A stretch of DNA of 64,000 nt. Source: Spodoptera frugiperda (lineage: Eukaryota > Arthropoda > Insecta > Lepidoptera > Noctuidae). The stretch spans positions 8,432,001 through 8,496,000 of the forward strand of contig NC_064215.1 in assembly GCF_023101765.2 (NCBI RefSeq), written 5' to 3'. Below are positions 11,302 to 23,154 of this stretch, piece by piece. Under the pieces are notes generated by a model. That model was not told the DNA's origin. It searched no databases and saw only the letters and a list, made by a program, of their open reading frames with translations. Position 1 is the stretch's first letter, and every line of letters starts with the position of its first letter. The translations under genes were made by a program, and so were the position numbers.

Positions 11302-11890
11302 TCATAATCGTAAATAAGTTGCTGAGAGAATGGTAGTGAAATGTTTCCCCACACAGGCGACCCCCAGACGCGCACCGCAGTTGGCTACACCATTGGGAGG
11401 CCAGTCTGGAGACTGCGGGGACGCCCGAGCCCCCCCACGTAAATCCATCGGGCCCTCTCTTCCGGTCGCCAACCGGCACGATGGCGTATACGTGGGATTT
11501 TTCGCTAGATGGCGGGGCAGCCTTTCACGTGTGGCTAGCACGCTAATTGGGCCCCCAACTATCTGCGGTCGGCCAGCGGTGCACCGTGCCTCGGATCCCG
11601 CTACCCTCCGCGACTGGCCACCCGATGCAGCCACACCAGCGCGCGCCAGATCGGTCTACCCATAGTGGAACAAACACTTCGACCCATCCTCTCGTACGGC
11701 GTCACCGAGCATCGTGGCGGAACACGGCTAGGCCGCTTGGCGACACGGTTTTGCTCGGTGGGTGGTTATAATGCCGACGGCCGAAACCTACCACCTGAGT
11801 GTCACCTGTTTAGCACCACCCAGAGGCCACGTGTAGGGGTTCAGTTTTTTAAGGGTGCTCTCCTACGGACGAGGGTGACTCAGCCTCCTA
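11302..11890 (-). other. LINE 5' leader, GC-rich
   Basis: The leader is much richer in GC than the flanks. Several overlapping frames are open on both strands, an effect of high GC; none has zinc-knuckle or other gag features. It probably contains the internal promoter that non-LTR elements use. Its outer limit lies where CTCAGCCTCC gives way to AT-rich DNA at about 11,890. Confidence 0.5.
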
Positions 11891-12430
11891 AAAAAGTACC
11901 TAAGTCATTCAAATTTGAGTATTTGAATGACTTATTTGTAAAAATAAGTTTTAGTTACTTTAGTCTGTTGAAAGTAGGATAAAAACTAAAACCGAACCAC
12001 GTGTCAAGCAAGACAAGACTCTCAATATCACACTTAGATTTTAATAATGATTCAATTTTAGCATTTTTTTCGATTCTAAACAAACCATAATAAAGGCACC
12101 ACAAAACTGAAGCATGTCACAAAATAATATCTCAATTGACTGCGCCCATGCTTATAAAATAGTTTTAGTGAGACTTTCGTCAGTCGATAAGCATATTATT
12201 TATCTCATTCAATCGGAATTACAATGAGAGTGAGATTTTGTTGACTCACCCATTCATAGGTTGGGCGTGTTCAGTAGATGCTGTGATTGCGTGGCTACAA
12301 ATATCAAGTTGTAAGCGGATTGATACGTGTGTTATGGAAATATTTATACCAACTGTTATTTATTCACGATGCTATGGAGGTTTGCCTTTTTTTTAGTATG
12401 TACATTTTCATTCATCTTATCTATTTGATG
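11891..12430. other. AT-rich DNA
   Basis: Contains a short inverted repeat at about 11,903-11,933 (AAGTCATTCAAA / TTTGAATGACTT). No gene seen. Confidence 0.35.
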
Positions 12431-12530
12431 ACAAATTTTAATATCCGTCTTGTAGATTATTTTAAAACATTAGACATGAATTTTTATTTTCTTACGGAAA
12501 CAAATACTTTTGAAGATATAAACTTGGCAT
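12431..12530 (+). repeat. Unclassified dispersed repeat, copy 1
   Basis: CGTCTTGTAGATTATTTTAA, then TTTTCTTACGGAAACAAATA and GAAGATATA, is shared with 26,850 and 38,450. No ends or coding potential visible. Confidence 0.6.
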
Positions 12531-13013
12531 GTATGTTCCTTAAGGAGTGTAGGTAAGCTCTAAGAGGGGATTGCCCTAAATTCTGGGAAAAACAGGAATC
12601 TCCTAAATAGGCGTACGAAGTCGCTGACAGAATCTATAAATCAAATGCTATGAACTAAACCAGCTGTTATTACTTTCATAAACAAAAATCATATGAATCA
12701 CCACTACGATTAAGCGGCTACGAGTTAGCTTCTGTTGCTCGTAAACCTCTTTTTACTAAACATTTAATTGGACCGATTATAGTACCGCCTCCTTAATGAA
12801 GTAATTGCTATTATCGCGTGTTAGAAACGAAACAAAAACTGAGACACTAATTATTGTTCTTCAGTCTGGTCGGCCCAAATTGTTAGTTTTAGGGGATGTC
12901 AACAAATACTCGAATATTATATTATTATTTCTTTACTGAACGAGTTTTAGTTAGTTATATTCATACATATAAGCTAAAATAGTAATATTGTATTGTTAAC
13001 ATAAATATACATC
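12531..13013. other. AT-rich DNA, nothing recognised
   Basis: No supported feature. Confidence 0.3.
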
Positions 13014-13090
13014 ACTAGTTGACCCGGCAAACTTCGTACCGCCTCATAACGAAACAACAACATGTGATCTATGAAACTTTCAATCTTCAA
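13014..13090 (-). mobile_element. Helitron-like 3' end, family with GCCGGGTCA-CTAG
   Basis: On the minus strand it ends TACGAAGTTTGCCGGGTCAA then CTAG before T. The same end occurs at 38,010-38,159 and, mutated, at 53,445-53,590. The 5' extent is not determined. Confidence 0.45.
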
Positions 13091-13486
13091 TCACTAAAAC
13101 AAACCAAATCGGCACTATTGATATAAAATTAAAATTCAAAAATCCGTAGAAAATTCCAACACTGAATATTAAACGCTCAATTAAGTCTACTAAGCAAGCC
13201 ATTTTAAACAGTTTCGTAGAACAATAAATAGCTAATATGGTCATAAAACAAAAATAGAAGACAATCGCCAAAATTACATCACCTCCTCTATGACAGGACA
13301 GGTATGGGGCCCATAGTAAGCTACACATATAAATATGTTTGATTATGTCATAGACATTTAAGAAGTCGTTAAACTCACCTCTAAAATGTTACTTTGGCGC
13401 AGAGGTTAACTTATTTTAGCGATTGGTTTTTGCTTAGATTACTACGATACTCAGAAAGAAAAATATAAAAAAAAAATAGTCCTACT

Positions 13487-13620
13487 ATTTCTTTTTTGAG
13501 TGAGGAAATCATCCATTCTCCCGCCTTGGAAGAAGTGATAGGGAGTGTCATACTCTTACTGACTAAAAACCATCCTGTTCCTACTCTTGCTTTTCAAGAC
13601 AGAGCCCCGGTCCTGTTCCG
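13487..13620 (-). mobile_element. R1-like LINE tail, truncated
   Basis: Reverse complement of the tail at 54,881: CTCCCGCCTTGG, TACTCTTACTGACTAAAAAC, TCCTACTCTTGCTTTTC and AGCCCCGG. Diverged. Confidence 0.7.
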
Positions 13621-15780
13621 GATAATAGTAGGACTATACCAATTTATTTTTGTAGGTGGCATCATAACAAAAATAAAATTAATTTCAAATAAGTACCGTA
13701 ATAAAACTTTACAATACTGATAAAAAAAATAGTTTCAGTAGAATTTTTGTAGACTCACCGAAGTGATAAATTAATCGCTCAAGGAGACTTCAAACGAATA
13801 TCCGCCATTGTTCTTTTTAAGGACATCATGACATCTGTCAATCAATAAGAACTGTCACTGTCATCTTGTCAGTCAATCTTCCTTTCTCTCGACCTTTTTC
13901 GCAGCCAGATCAAAATGAAATCTAGGCTATAATTGAGATTTTGGGTGTTTATTTTAAGACTGTATTTAATGTTATAATAGTTATCGTGAAATATACTAAA
14001 TTAACTAAAAATGCTGCTCATGATGTGGTCCTTCTGTGACTCGAAACTAGTGGAGATTTTCTCCATTAACATACGTGCGTAAACTGTGATTTTTGTTACT
14101 CTAATATTTTTATATTCGATTACATTAAAACAAAATGACACTAAAAAAACCGAATTACTTCAAATATCAGTTTCAAAAAATATAACAATGCTTAGTTAGG
14201 ATACAAAACGACAAAACAATACAAAATATTCCTATAACCCAATGAACATGTTAGGTCATCAATAAAAACTACCAGACAGTTACCACGTAACCTATTTTTA
14301 GTTTTTATAACACTAATAAGAACAGAGAGACAGCCCTAAGTTCCGCCGGCGCTATATACAGTATGTGCAAAATATTAATGAAGACATGTCACGTTGTTAA
14401 TATGGCCCAATTTTTTGACGTTGATTGCAGCTGTAATTAGAACTCGAGACTTGATGAATTACGTGTTTTTTTTCCACCAAAATCGGGTCAAGGATGAATG
14501 AAGCCTGGGAGCCCTGTTTTTTATTTAATTGGCGACGTGTTTGGATACAGGACTTTGTTCAGTATTATGCGCTGTACTTAAGATATTCTTTTATTATATG
14601 TAACTTTGTAATTTCGAATCATCTCCATGTCTTAAGTCTTCGTGTGAAACACAGAGTGAACTTACACAGAAAAAACCCCAGACTTTACTCATCTTTGTCA
14701 TTCATCTAATCAAATTTTGAAACAATCACAACATCAAAAAAGTAATTTAATGTTTACTACATCTTATTATCGCATTGACATCAAAAACCAATGACGCAGA
14801 CTCATCAAACATGCCAAAATGAACCTTAAAGCAACCACAATTAAGCCTAACAGCACTATTGTTCGAATCTAATAAGGCCATTCACAACAATGCCTAAACG
14901 ATTCCACACCTAAATCTATTCAGAAGAAAAAATTATACGTCACAATTATCACAACTTGAATTCATTGAGCCGTTGCCAGAACATTCGACAGTGCCGCGGA
15001 AACAAGGGTCATTGGTTCCTATTAATGCCCTCAAAATCGGGGCTATAGATGAATTCCCGCGTGATGTAAGCATTGACTGTTGTTAGGCAAAGCTCGTTAC
15101 AATTCCAACTAGATTATTCTGATATGCATTATTGTGCTTTGGCTAGACTTGGTCTAAAATAAATGTCTAAATTGATTTCGATGACAATGGATAGTTTTAA
15201 TTTGTCTAGTCTACTGTATAGTCGATTGTAGCAATTTAAATGCTTTGAAACCTAATAATAGTATTGTATTTAGATCATTACTAGTTATTCTGGTAAAACT
15301 TTAGTTAATCATTATTACATAGTGCCTATTATTACAATAAATTTTTCTATTGGACACCTAAAAATACAACACAATACACGACAAATTGTACTATAAATAC
15401 AATTTCAAACTGGGATTGGGCATAGGAAAATATTTATCATCTTTTATTTAAAATTAATGTCCAATCAGTATGAGCCTATGAGAAAATTTTACCTTATAGT
15501 CACGAGACTGATTTCAAACCATATTATTATTAGATATATTGAAAATCAAATGTAGGTATGACAGCCAATATTTCATACAGGCGTAAATTAGTACATAAAT
15601 AATATTTATAGCTACGCCAGGTCAGTTAAGCACGTAATTCACACAATTAAATTACCAGATGACAATATTACATCAACCAACTATTATTACTGCGTTAATT
15701 TATTAATTAAGTAATCCTATACATGTCACGTTATGAAATTTATTTACTGTTTACGAAATATTCAGATACTGTTAATATTG
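13621..15780. other. AT-rich DNA, no gene recognised
   Basis: A 2.1-kb stretch without a supported gene. Around 13,990-14,095 the text CGAAACTAGTGGAGATTTTC resembles moth repeat sequence, but no second copy was found here. Confidence 0.3.
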
Positions 15781-15799
15781 CGTACGTTTTTAATGAGGA

Positions 15800-15935
15800 C
15801 GTATGACTTATCCGGGGCAGGTCTTTTAGAGGACCCGGTGCTCCTTATAGGTGCTGAGGTACCGGAGTGGTTTCAGTGAGGTAAGAATCCCACACTCACT
15901 AGTCTTTTTCCTCAAAAAAAATAGGTGCCTTTTGA
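15800..15935 (+). repeat. Possible LINE tail of a second type
   Basis: A GC-richer patch with GGTACCGGAGTGGTTTCAGT, GAATCCCACACTCAC and CCTCAAAAAAAATAGG, like the 3' ends of some R1-type moth LINEs. Only one copy is seen, so the call is by resemblance. Confidence 0.3.
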
Positions 15936-15989
15936 AAGTTTCCCCTGTCGTCAACGAGTTGTAAGATTATTTAGACACTTCTGGTAAAC

Positions 15990-16160
15990 GGTGAAGTAAA
16001 ACAAAACCATCGTGAGAAAACCTGGGCTTATAATTTCTAATTATGAGTTTGAAATCGCCAATCCGCGTTGAGCAAGCATGGTGATTAAAGCTCAAATCTT
16101 CTTCTTGTGAATAAACGCCTTGATCAGCAATGGCCACGTATAAGCTGATGATGTATTGAC
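15990..16160 (+). repeat. RTE-like LINE tail, copy 2
   Basis: TCGTGAGAAAACCTGGGCTT, ATTTCTAATTATGAGTTTGA, TTGAGCAAGCATGGTGATTA and a closing TAAGCTGATGATG. Matches 6,805 and 50,215. Confidence 0.6.
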
Positions 16161-16214
16161 CAAATACTACACTAAGCGCAAAATATTAAGATATGTTTTC
16201 ACCTCTTTTAAGGT

Positions 16215-16355
16215 GTGAAAATCATCTAATGACTTCTCCGGCCTTGGGCGAAGCGAGAGGAGCGTCAGACTCTTACTTACTAAAAACCACCCCGTTCCTA
16301 CTCTTGCTTTTAGGGCCGGAGCCGCAGTAAACCCGGTAAACCTACCTGCTTGTTT
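16215..16355 (-). mobile_element. R1-like LINE tail, truncated
   Basis: Minus-strand copy: GAAAATCATCTAATGACTTC at its 3' end, GACTCTTACTTACTAAAAAC in the middle, and CGCAGTAAACCCGGTAAACC toward the 5' side. Confidence 0.7.
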
Positions 16356-16359
16356 AGCT

Positions 16360-17534
16360 ACCCCTTGTAGGGTTGTTGTAGGGCAAAAATACTCACAATT
16401 TAATACCGTTAATTAAATGTCATGGTGGAACTCCGTTCTTAACGTGTGTAATTGTTAATTGAATGTTAGCTTCGCTGGATATACAAGGCTTCAATATCGA
16501 TGCTCGTAATTATACTGGAAAATTGAATCGTTCAATGTAGTTCGATATTGAAATTGGTAGGGGAGTGTTTACCTTGGGCGTGATTTACAGGTTGCATTAT
16601 ATTGTGTTTAGTTGTTAATTATTATAAATTATTATAAATACATTATTGAGCCAATTATTTATGGATTTTTATAAACAGATTCATTTAGCTTGAACTGTTT
16701 ATTTGGGTCAAATTTAGTTATTTTCATTTAACCCTTTCCTGACGTCTGAACGGTCTGATATTTGGTACACCCTCTTAATCTTGATAAGCATACAATATAT
16801 AAGCCATACATTAAAACTGTTACATCAAAATATTCTTATGTATGGTTTGTCTACTATTTATCTATTGATCAATAGATTGGCTTCTGGCTCTCCTTTACTT
16901 AAGAAGGTTTGTTGAAGGTAATCTTTGTACCGTTTGGCAAATCGCAATTTTAAACTGCTGCTGCTCGCTCTTTGTCAAACCTCAAATATCCTTATGTCTA
17001 TCTAGGTTAGGTAGAGAAGAGAAGGTGACAAAAGGACTATTTTTTGCATTGCTAACTATTTGACAAAGATGATATTTATAACAATTACTTTTGTTTAGCA
17101 ATATGGAAATATTTTTTCTTGACAAAATTTGGTTGCCCAAAGAAATAAGTATTTACTTTTCAACCGCTATGTTTTGAACACTAGGTACATATTGTAAATA
17201 ATAAAGTCGAATCATATCAGGCATAGTGCCAGACTTTTTTGAGAATGACAATGACATCTCATGGCGCCTAGTCATAATTATGTAAAAGAACACGTGTTTG
17301 CTTCAAGATGAATTTGGCAATGGTCTGAATAATTAGCAATTATTTAAACTATACTTTAGATAGCTTTAAAAATAAAGGCGAGATACGCCTGTTTTTTTGT
17401 CCGTTAGCAATAACTCAAAAGCTATTAAAATGTCATTACAGTTTAGAACTAAAAATAAAGTATTTGAGAAAGGTGTAAGAAACTAATGTAGGAGGATTTG
17501 AGTACCGAAAGCAAAGCAGTAAGTTATACATATA
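16360..17534. other. AT-rich DNA, nothing recognised
   Basis: No supported gene or recurring repeat. Confidence 0.3.
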
Positions 17535-18052
17535 CAGTGAAACCTCGTTAAGTGAGACAGCCAAGGGACCTTCAAATTGGTATCACTTATAGAGGTATTC
17601 CACTAACCCAGTGTCTCAGATAAGCAGGTATAAATGAATTGTTGACATTAGATAATCATTTCTATTACGACGCACTAAAGGTCGTAACAGATCAAATTTC
17701 TATCACATGCATTTGTATAAACAATAAACGGGTTATTTCACATAAAGAGGTAACAATGATGATTCTTAAATAAAACAATGTGTTATGTGCACATTATAAA
17801 TGAATAAGAATAAGTAAATCAACAAACAAAATGATGTGGTCTCAGTTACTGAGGTTTATGCATTAAAATTCACTTGCTGTCTCATTTATAGAGGTAACGA
17901 AGATGATAAATCGAAAGAACGAATCCCAGATATAGAGGGTTGTTTGTCCCACTAATAGAGGTAATTCAGTGCCAATGGGTAGGGACCTCAGTATGAATTC
18001 CATTTGTGGAGGTTTCTCACTTATCCAGGTCCCACTTAACCAAGTTTCACTG
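17535..18052 (+). mobile_element. pogo/Tigger-like MITE, 518 bp
   Basis: The left end CAGTGAAACCTCGTTAAGTG and the reverse complement of the right end CAGTGAAACTTGGTTAAGTG are matching terminal inverted repeats of about 24 bp. TA flanks both ends (17,533-17,534 and 18,053-18,054), the duplication expected for Tc1/mariner/pogo elements. No transposase frame is inside. Motifs such as TAGAGGTA recur through the interior. An 87-bp internal block (17,641-17,727) reappears outside the element at 18,153-18,238. Confidence 0.85.
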
Positions 18053-18152
18053 TACGGACATACCTACACATGTATATCTTACTGTAAGGTATGTAGTTGC
18101 TGTACTTAAGCAGTAAGGCATATATGTAGTAAAAAAATAATAATAGAACGTA

Positions 18153-18238
18153 GTTGACATTAGATAATCATTTTTATTACGACGCACTAAAGGACATGAC
18201 GGATCAAATTTCTATCACATGCATTTGTATAAACAATG
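18153..18238 (+). repeat. Flanking copy of the MITE internal block
   Basis: About 93% identical by eye to 17,641-17,727 (shared text includes GTTGACATTAGATAATCATT and ATCACATGCATTTGTATAAA). No MITE ends surround this second copy. Confidence 0.85.
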
Positions 18239-18342
18239 AATGTTTTGATTTACTAACCTAAAGACTCTTATAACAATGCGATGACGTATCGAGGAAGTAA
18301 ATGCATCTGATTACTCATTATTGTTATTTGATCACTTAACAC

Positions 18343-18569
18343 TATCAACACTACGTCGCGTGAGAAGAATATCTCAAATCAACTAAAGATCAGAACATGT
18401 TTATTACCAACAAGTCCATATTGGAAACTTCCACATGGTTGCCTAACGTGAGCAAGTCAATTTGTCATACAAAACAGCGGGAAGCCAGTACGGAGGTAAT
18501 TTATATCCACCAGTTAGTTTAACTATGTAGACTGTTTCCTAATATCTTGAAGAACGTGTTTTAATGGCT
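18343..18569 (+). repeat. Direct duplication, left copy
   Basis: Matches 18,834-19,062 almost throughout (ATCAACACTACGTCGCGTGA, CATACAAAACAGCGGGAAGC, TCTTGAAGAACGTGTTTTAA). Differences are mostly small insertions and deletions. Confidence 0.9.
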
Positions 18570-18684
18570 TAAGGAAAACATATTTTTATGAATAGGTTGC
18601 CAGCAGTACATGTCCGATAATATGGATGTTCAAAGGAACACAGCAATTATTCGGAAGTGCAAATTAGGCTTTTATTTTAAAGAC

Positions 18685-18800
18685 ATACAAGTTCACAAAC
18701 ACACGACACCCAGGCCCGCAACAACAATTTGTGGATCACACTAAAAGTAACACATCGCACGGCAGCTAGTTGCCCAGCCACCACGCCAACCGTGCAGTTA
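18685..18800 (-). mobile_element. SINE-B copy
   Basis: Minus strand. The head (CACGCCAACCGTGCAGT in reverse) and part of the body (CACGACACCCAGGCCCGCAA) are present; the B-box region is partly lost. It lies between the two copies of the 18.3/18.8-kb duplication. Confidence 0.7.
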
Positions 18801-18833
18801 ATGTCATGTCAATAAAAGCGTAAAATAAACAAC

Positions 18834-19062
18834 ATCAACACTACGTCGCGTGAGAAAATATCTCAAATCAACTAAATCATCAGAACATGTTTATTTACCA
18901 ACAAGTCCATGGAAACTTCCACATTATTGCACTAACGTGAGCAAGTCAATTTGTCATACAAAACAGCGGGAAGCCAGTACGGAGGTAATTTATATCGTTA
19001 GCAGTTAGTTTTAACTATGTAGTACTGTTTCCTAATATCTTGAAGAACGTGTTTTAATGGCT
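18834..19062 (+). repeat. Direct duplication, right copy
   Basis: Second copy of 18,343-18,569, about 490 bp downstream in the same orientation. Confidence 0.9.
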
Positions 19063-19173
19063 GATGTAAAGGTTATATTATGAATGGAAAGGAAAGATGA
19101 TGGTTGAAGAAAATGTAATGTATTTTGTAGCTTGGCTGATCAGAGCCATTTGCAATCGTCATTCACATTGCAA

Positions 19174-19476
19174 CGTTAGGTCTTTTATCCCCGAAGAGGT
19201 AGGCAGAGATGCACATTACGGCACGTAATGCCACTATACAATGTATACCCACTTTTCACAAGTTGTGTTATAATTCCCATTTAATAGGGGGTGAGCCTAT
19301 TGCCTTATACTGGGCTATCCACTACACAATTCTAGACTTCGTGCTACTGCTGAGAAATTTTCGAAAAACCGAAAAAAACCCAGTAATACTTTACCCGACT
19401 CGGGAATCGAACCCGAGACCCCTTGTTAGGCAGTCACACTAGCGACGTAGACCACACTAACGAGGCAGTCCCATCT
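19174..19476 (-). mobile_element. SINE family A, full-length copy
   Basis: Minus strand, with the complete body (GCACATTACGGCACGTAATG; GGGGGTGAGCCTATTGCC) and tRNA-like head. The B box appears in reverse as GGAATCGAACCC at about 19,400. The tRNA fold is imperfect and its 3' side runs straight into SINE body, so it is not a tRNA gene. Confidence 0.85.
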
Positions 19477-20261
19477 CATATTCACCATTTAGTTCCAAAT
19501 TAAATTAAAGAGTAGTTTTTAGGTAATTACGTAAGCGACGTATTGTTTTGGTCTAGATCGGGGTATTTCCATGTTCAAAAAAACTTATCTTAATACCTAT
19601 TTAAAATGTTTTATTTATGCATCGAACTAATAATATTTAAGCCAAGCTGGTTATGAGCTATCGGCTATGTTGACCTATGACACTTTCAGATTGTATTAAA
19701 GACAACGACCCGCGTGATTCGATTTAAATATTTTTTTTTACATTCATAACTAGTAATTGCCTAATTATTATGTGTAAAATAATCCAAATGCAATTGCAAA
19801 GATGGCAGATTTTAGTTCTTTCTCCAAGTTAGGGAAATTAGAGTTAAAACTAAAAAAAAAAACAAGGTGAAACAAAGTTTGCGGGATCTACTAGTATTAA
19901 TTATGTTTGTCAGTATTTTTGTGCAAAATATTAAATATAGTATTTAAAATATAGATGATTCCAATTGAAACTATAAACTTTCCTCCTATATTGAATAATC
20001 AATAAAATTACAATTATTTATCGTAAATAATTTAATCATTTCAAATAACAATCTATTTAAAATATAGTCATGTTTGTATTAATAATTTACACCGTGTAAA
20101 GGGAAATTATACTTTTATAAATTGTATTATCAGTTATTTTACCTATTATTATTCTGAATTAGACATATGTATACTATTTTATTTTGAACATCTCTACTTT
20201 ATAAGTCATTTATACATATAAAATAATAACAAACAAAAGATTTAAAGAAATTATTGTCAAA
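19477..20261. other. AT-rich DNA, nothing recognised
   Basis: Long A/T-rich tracts only. Confidence 0.3.
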
Positions 20262-20451
20262 CTAAATTCTGCCAGCGGCTTCGCCCGCTTTCACGTGGGA
20301 TAGAATTCTAGTGAAAAATGTCACCCAAGTCAGCTTATACGTAGTCTGTAAACCAAATTCATCCAAATCCGTTCAGTAGGTAGTTTCAGCGTAATTGATA
20401 GACAAACATCCAAACAAACAAACTTTTACATAGATTATAATATTAGTGTGA
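20262..20451 (-). mobile_element. Helitron-like short element, complete
   Basis: On the minus strand it begins TCACACTAATATTATAA and ends GGCAGAATTTAG before T. The GC block GCGGGCGAAGCCGCTGGC just inside the 3' end can form a hairpin (GCGG/CCGC). Length is 190 bp. The last four bases are TTAG rather than CTAG, a likely mutation. No coding capacity. Confidence 0.55.
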
Positions 20452-21690
20452 TAGTGTAATATAATAGTGTAATAAACAGCACGAAATTTGGAAGTAGATG
20501 ATACGTATTAATACATTACTTTGTTCTAATTCTGTTTAAAAAAACAGTTGCTGGAATAAACGAATGTTCCTTGTTAAGTCTGTCAACAAGGGAAATAAAT
20601 CTGCGCGTGAGTTGTATGTCTATTCAACATTTACAATAATACACACTTACACGCTTCGGTCGCGAAAAATCTAAATTTAAACCATAACGTATTGTGTTTA
20701 TAGACTGCCATAGTATTTATAACATTAATAAATCATAGAAAATGAAGTGAATTTTAAAAATACATTGAAAAGTATTTTAGACGAAAATCGAAAAGATATG
20801 AAAATGAAAACCGTCTCCTTTTTTAAAAGTCGGTTGATTAATAAAATAAACACTATGTGTTAAGTAAATTACTTAACTATTTACTGAATACAAGTGATAA
20901 AATAACATCAATAATTCTGTAGAAGTGTTATATATAAATAACGTGTATTAACTGAATGAAAAATAAATGTAAATGAATTAATGAAATTAAATTAATAAAT
21001 GTAAATGAAATATAACATAACCAAGTGTTACTTTAACCATCCCTACCAGGAAATAAAAAACATGATATATCTAATGTTACATTTTTTACGTCAGAATGTA
21101 ATATCTATTAATCTGTCGGCTTGTTTGTTCAATAAAGAATCAGATTACTAATACATTTTTCTTAACCATTATCTTGGTGTGTGGGCCATGTTCCAATTTA
21201 TACAAGATGACGTGTTTCGGAACTTTTAGTTTAGTTAGTAAAAATAACTTCGTTTAATAAATTTAAATAAAGGAGACATTAATATAGTGACGTGCCTTTC
21301 CTACTATTTATACTAATTATTGTTACATGTTTGCGTTTATTTTAGTTAGATTTTGTGATATTTATCATTTATGTTTTCCTTTTTTTATTCGTACCGGTGA
21401 TTGATTTTACTTTAGTGTTTGTATGACGATCGAATGCTTGGTTTTGTGTTTGATCCATCATAATCCACTGCTGGACTACGGGCCTTCTGTATGTAAAATT
21501 GGGGCTCTGGTAACCTCACTCACACAATGAAACACGCAAGCTTTGTCTCACGTCGGTATTCTGTATCACTTGAATTCTTGGAGATTTTTGTACACTTAAA
21601 TACTTAAACAGGTAAATACAAGGTATAAGATAGTGCAATTTTAATTAATTACGCACATTTATGTAATATTTTACCGTATCATTCGTACCT
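20452..21690. other. AT-rich DNA
   Basis: Mostly unassigned. At 21,440-21,570 a fragment (GGTAACCTCACTCACACAAT; CACGTCGG) resembles the extended form of the GGCCGGCAACGC tail family seen at 43,070 and 54,095. Confidence 0.35.
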
Positions 21691-23154
21691 AGAGGAAATA
21701 ATGATTTAATAAACACTATTTGTAACTGTGCCTTAAGTACTAAAATTAAATTTTAAGGATAACGTATTAGGAAATAATTTTAGCTGTGCCTAAACTACTT
21801 AAATTTTTGTAAGGTGTTGAATAGTGTTATTGGCTTGTACCGTTCTATTCAAATAAATAAATAAATTAAATTTAATTGTAAGGAAAACGTTTACTATTAG
21901 AAACAAGATATATTTTTATTTCAAAAATCAATTAATAAAAATAAGAAATAAATTATTTATATATAATTCTATGTCTTAGTTACACTACTACGGTTCATGT
22001 TATTGTTTTAATTTTCGAAAAAAGTAAATAATAGTTATTATATCAATATAATATAGTACAAAGAAAATGCTCTAGTACGGTAGTATAATAATTCTATGTC
22101 GATCGTTACACGACTTCGGTTCATGTTATTGTTTTAATTGCATGTAAATAAATAGTAAAAAGGTTGATGAAAATAATATCAATATATTATTGTTGGATGT
22201 ATATCCAAGTATTCGATAGATGGCGTTGGGATCGAAATATCGCGCTATGGCTTCGTTACATTCATTTGGTTGGGTAAGGAGCTTCGGTACTATTGTAGCC
22301 TAGTATTATCAGTCGTATTTATTATTTGTCCGTAGTGGCTCCTGCTGTTTCGTATATTCTAAATGGTTTCATGTCAATTAATAAGTTTACTGGTTTTTTG
22401 GTTAAACTATAGGTTCAGTTTGAATCGAATTAGTAGTTACTGTAGTTAGTATAAAATTGTAAGTCTAATTTTTTTTTAATTAGATTAGATTTTCGTTTCT
22501 CTTAAATTATTTAGTTTAAGCTTGGTTATTATAGCATAGAGGATAGGTTGTAATTGGTTATAAATTGTAATTCGTAGCTTTCTTTAGTTTTAAGTTAGTT
22601 GAAGTCCGTTTTTAAAATTTCATGCCCTAAGTGAGTAAACATCTATTAAATTCAAACGCAGAGCTCATTATGTTGGAAGTTCCCTGGAATATCTTCCACA
22701 TCTCATTTTTGAAGAGATCCCGCGAGATCGGGAACTATGTGGTTAAAACCAAAAATTTGCCGGAAGTCACTATTCCACGCGAACGAAGTCGCGGGCAAAA
22801 GCTATGATTTAATAAACACTATTTGTAACTGTGCTATACTAAAATACAATTTTAAGGAAACCGTATTAGGAAATAATTTAAGAAATAATAAAATTGTAGC
22901 TGTGCCATAAGTACTAAAATAATTTTGTAAGGAAAACGTTTATTATAAGGAACAAGAATTTACCCAATATTAATTATTGTTCTACTATATGTAACTGCTT
23001 AGTAAACTAATACGTCCTTTGTTGAAAATGTTCATAATTATTATTGTTGGATATAGTATTGAGTAGTTACCTATAATAATTTGTATTGATTGATTTATTG
23101 TTAGCATGTAATACGTCCTTGATGAAAATATTCATATATTGTTGGATATATATA
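21690..23154. repeat. Decayed short-repeat region
   Basis: Diverged repeats of several kinds. ATGATTTAATAAACACTATT with AACTGTGC recurs at about 21,700 and 22,804. TTCATGTTATTGTTTTAATT recurs at about 21,993 and 22,113. AATACGTCCTTTGTTGAAAA recurs as a variant at 23,110. A Helitron-like 3' end (GTCGCGGGCAAAAGCTA) sits at 22,785-22,803. Probably the remains of one or two low-copy elements or an old tandem array. Confidence 0.45.

Larger units (their letters stand above)
8290..11890 (-). mobile_element. Jockey-like non-LTR retrotransposon, near full length
   Basis: A GC-rich block of about 3.6 kb in AT-rich DNA. Read on the minus strand it has a GC-rich 5' leader (11,890 to about 11,290), an endonuclease plus reverse transcriptase frame in two pieces, a short 3' untranslated part and a poly(A) tail (poly(T) at about 8290-8318 on the plus strand). 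The order endonuclease-RT, without integrase or long terminal repeats, defines a non-LTR element; the peptide resembles jockey/Daphne-type elements of moths. No target-site duplication was found, so the 5' boundary is set by the drop in GC and is approximate. No clear gag-like ORF1 is visible, so it may be 5'-truncated. Confidence 0.9.

Noticed and set aside
11117..11665. Additional genes on both strands upstream of the LINE endonuclease
   Set aside because: Overlapping open frames on both strands are explained by the high GC of the LINE leader; no domain features are visible.
8290..11890. Target-site duplication for the jockey-like LINE
   Set aside because: No convincing direct repeat was found between the sequence left of 8290 and that right of 11,890, so none is annotated.
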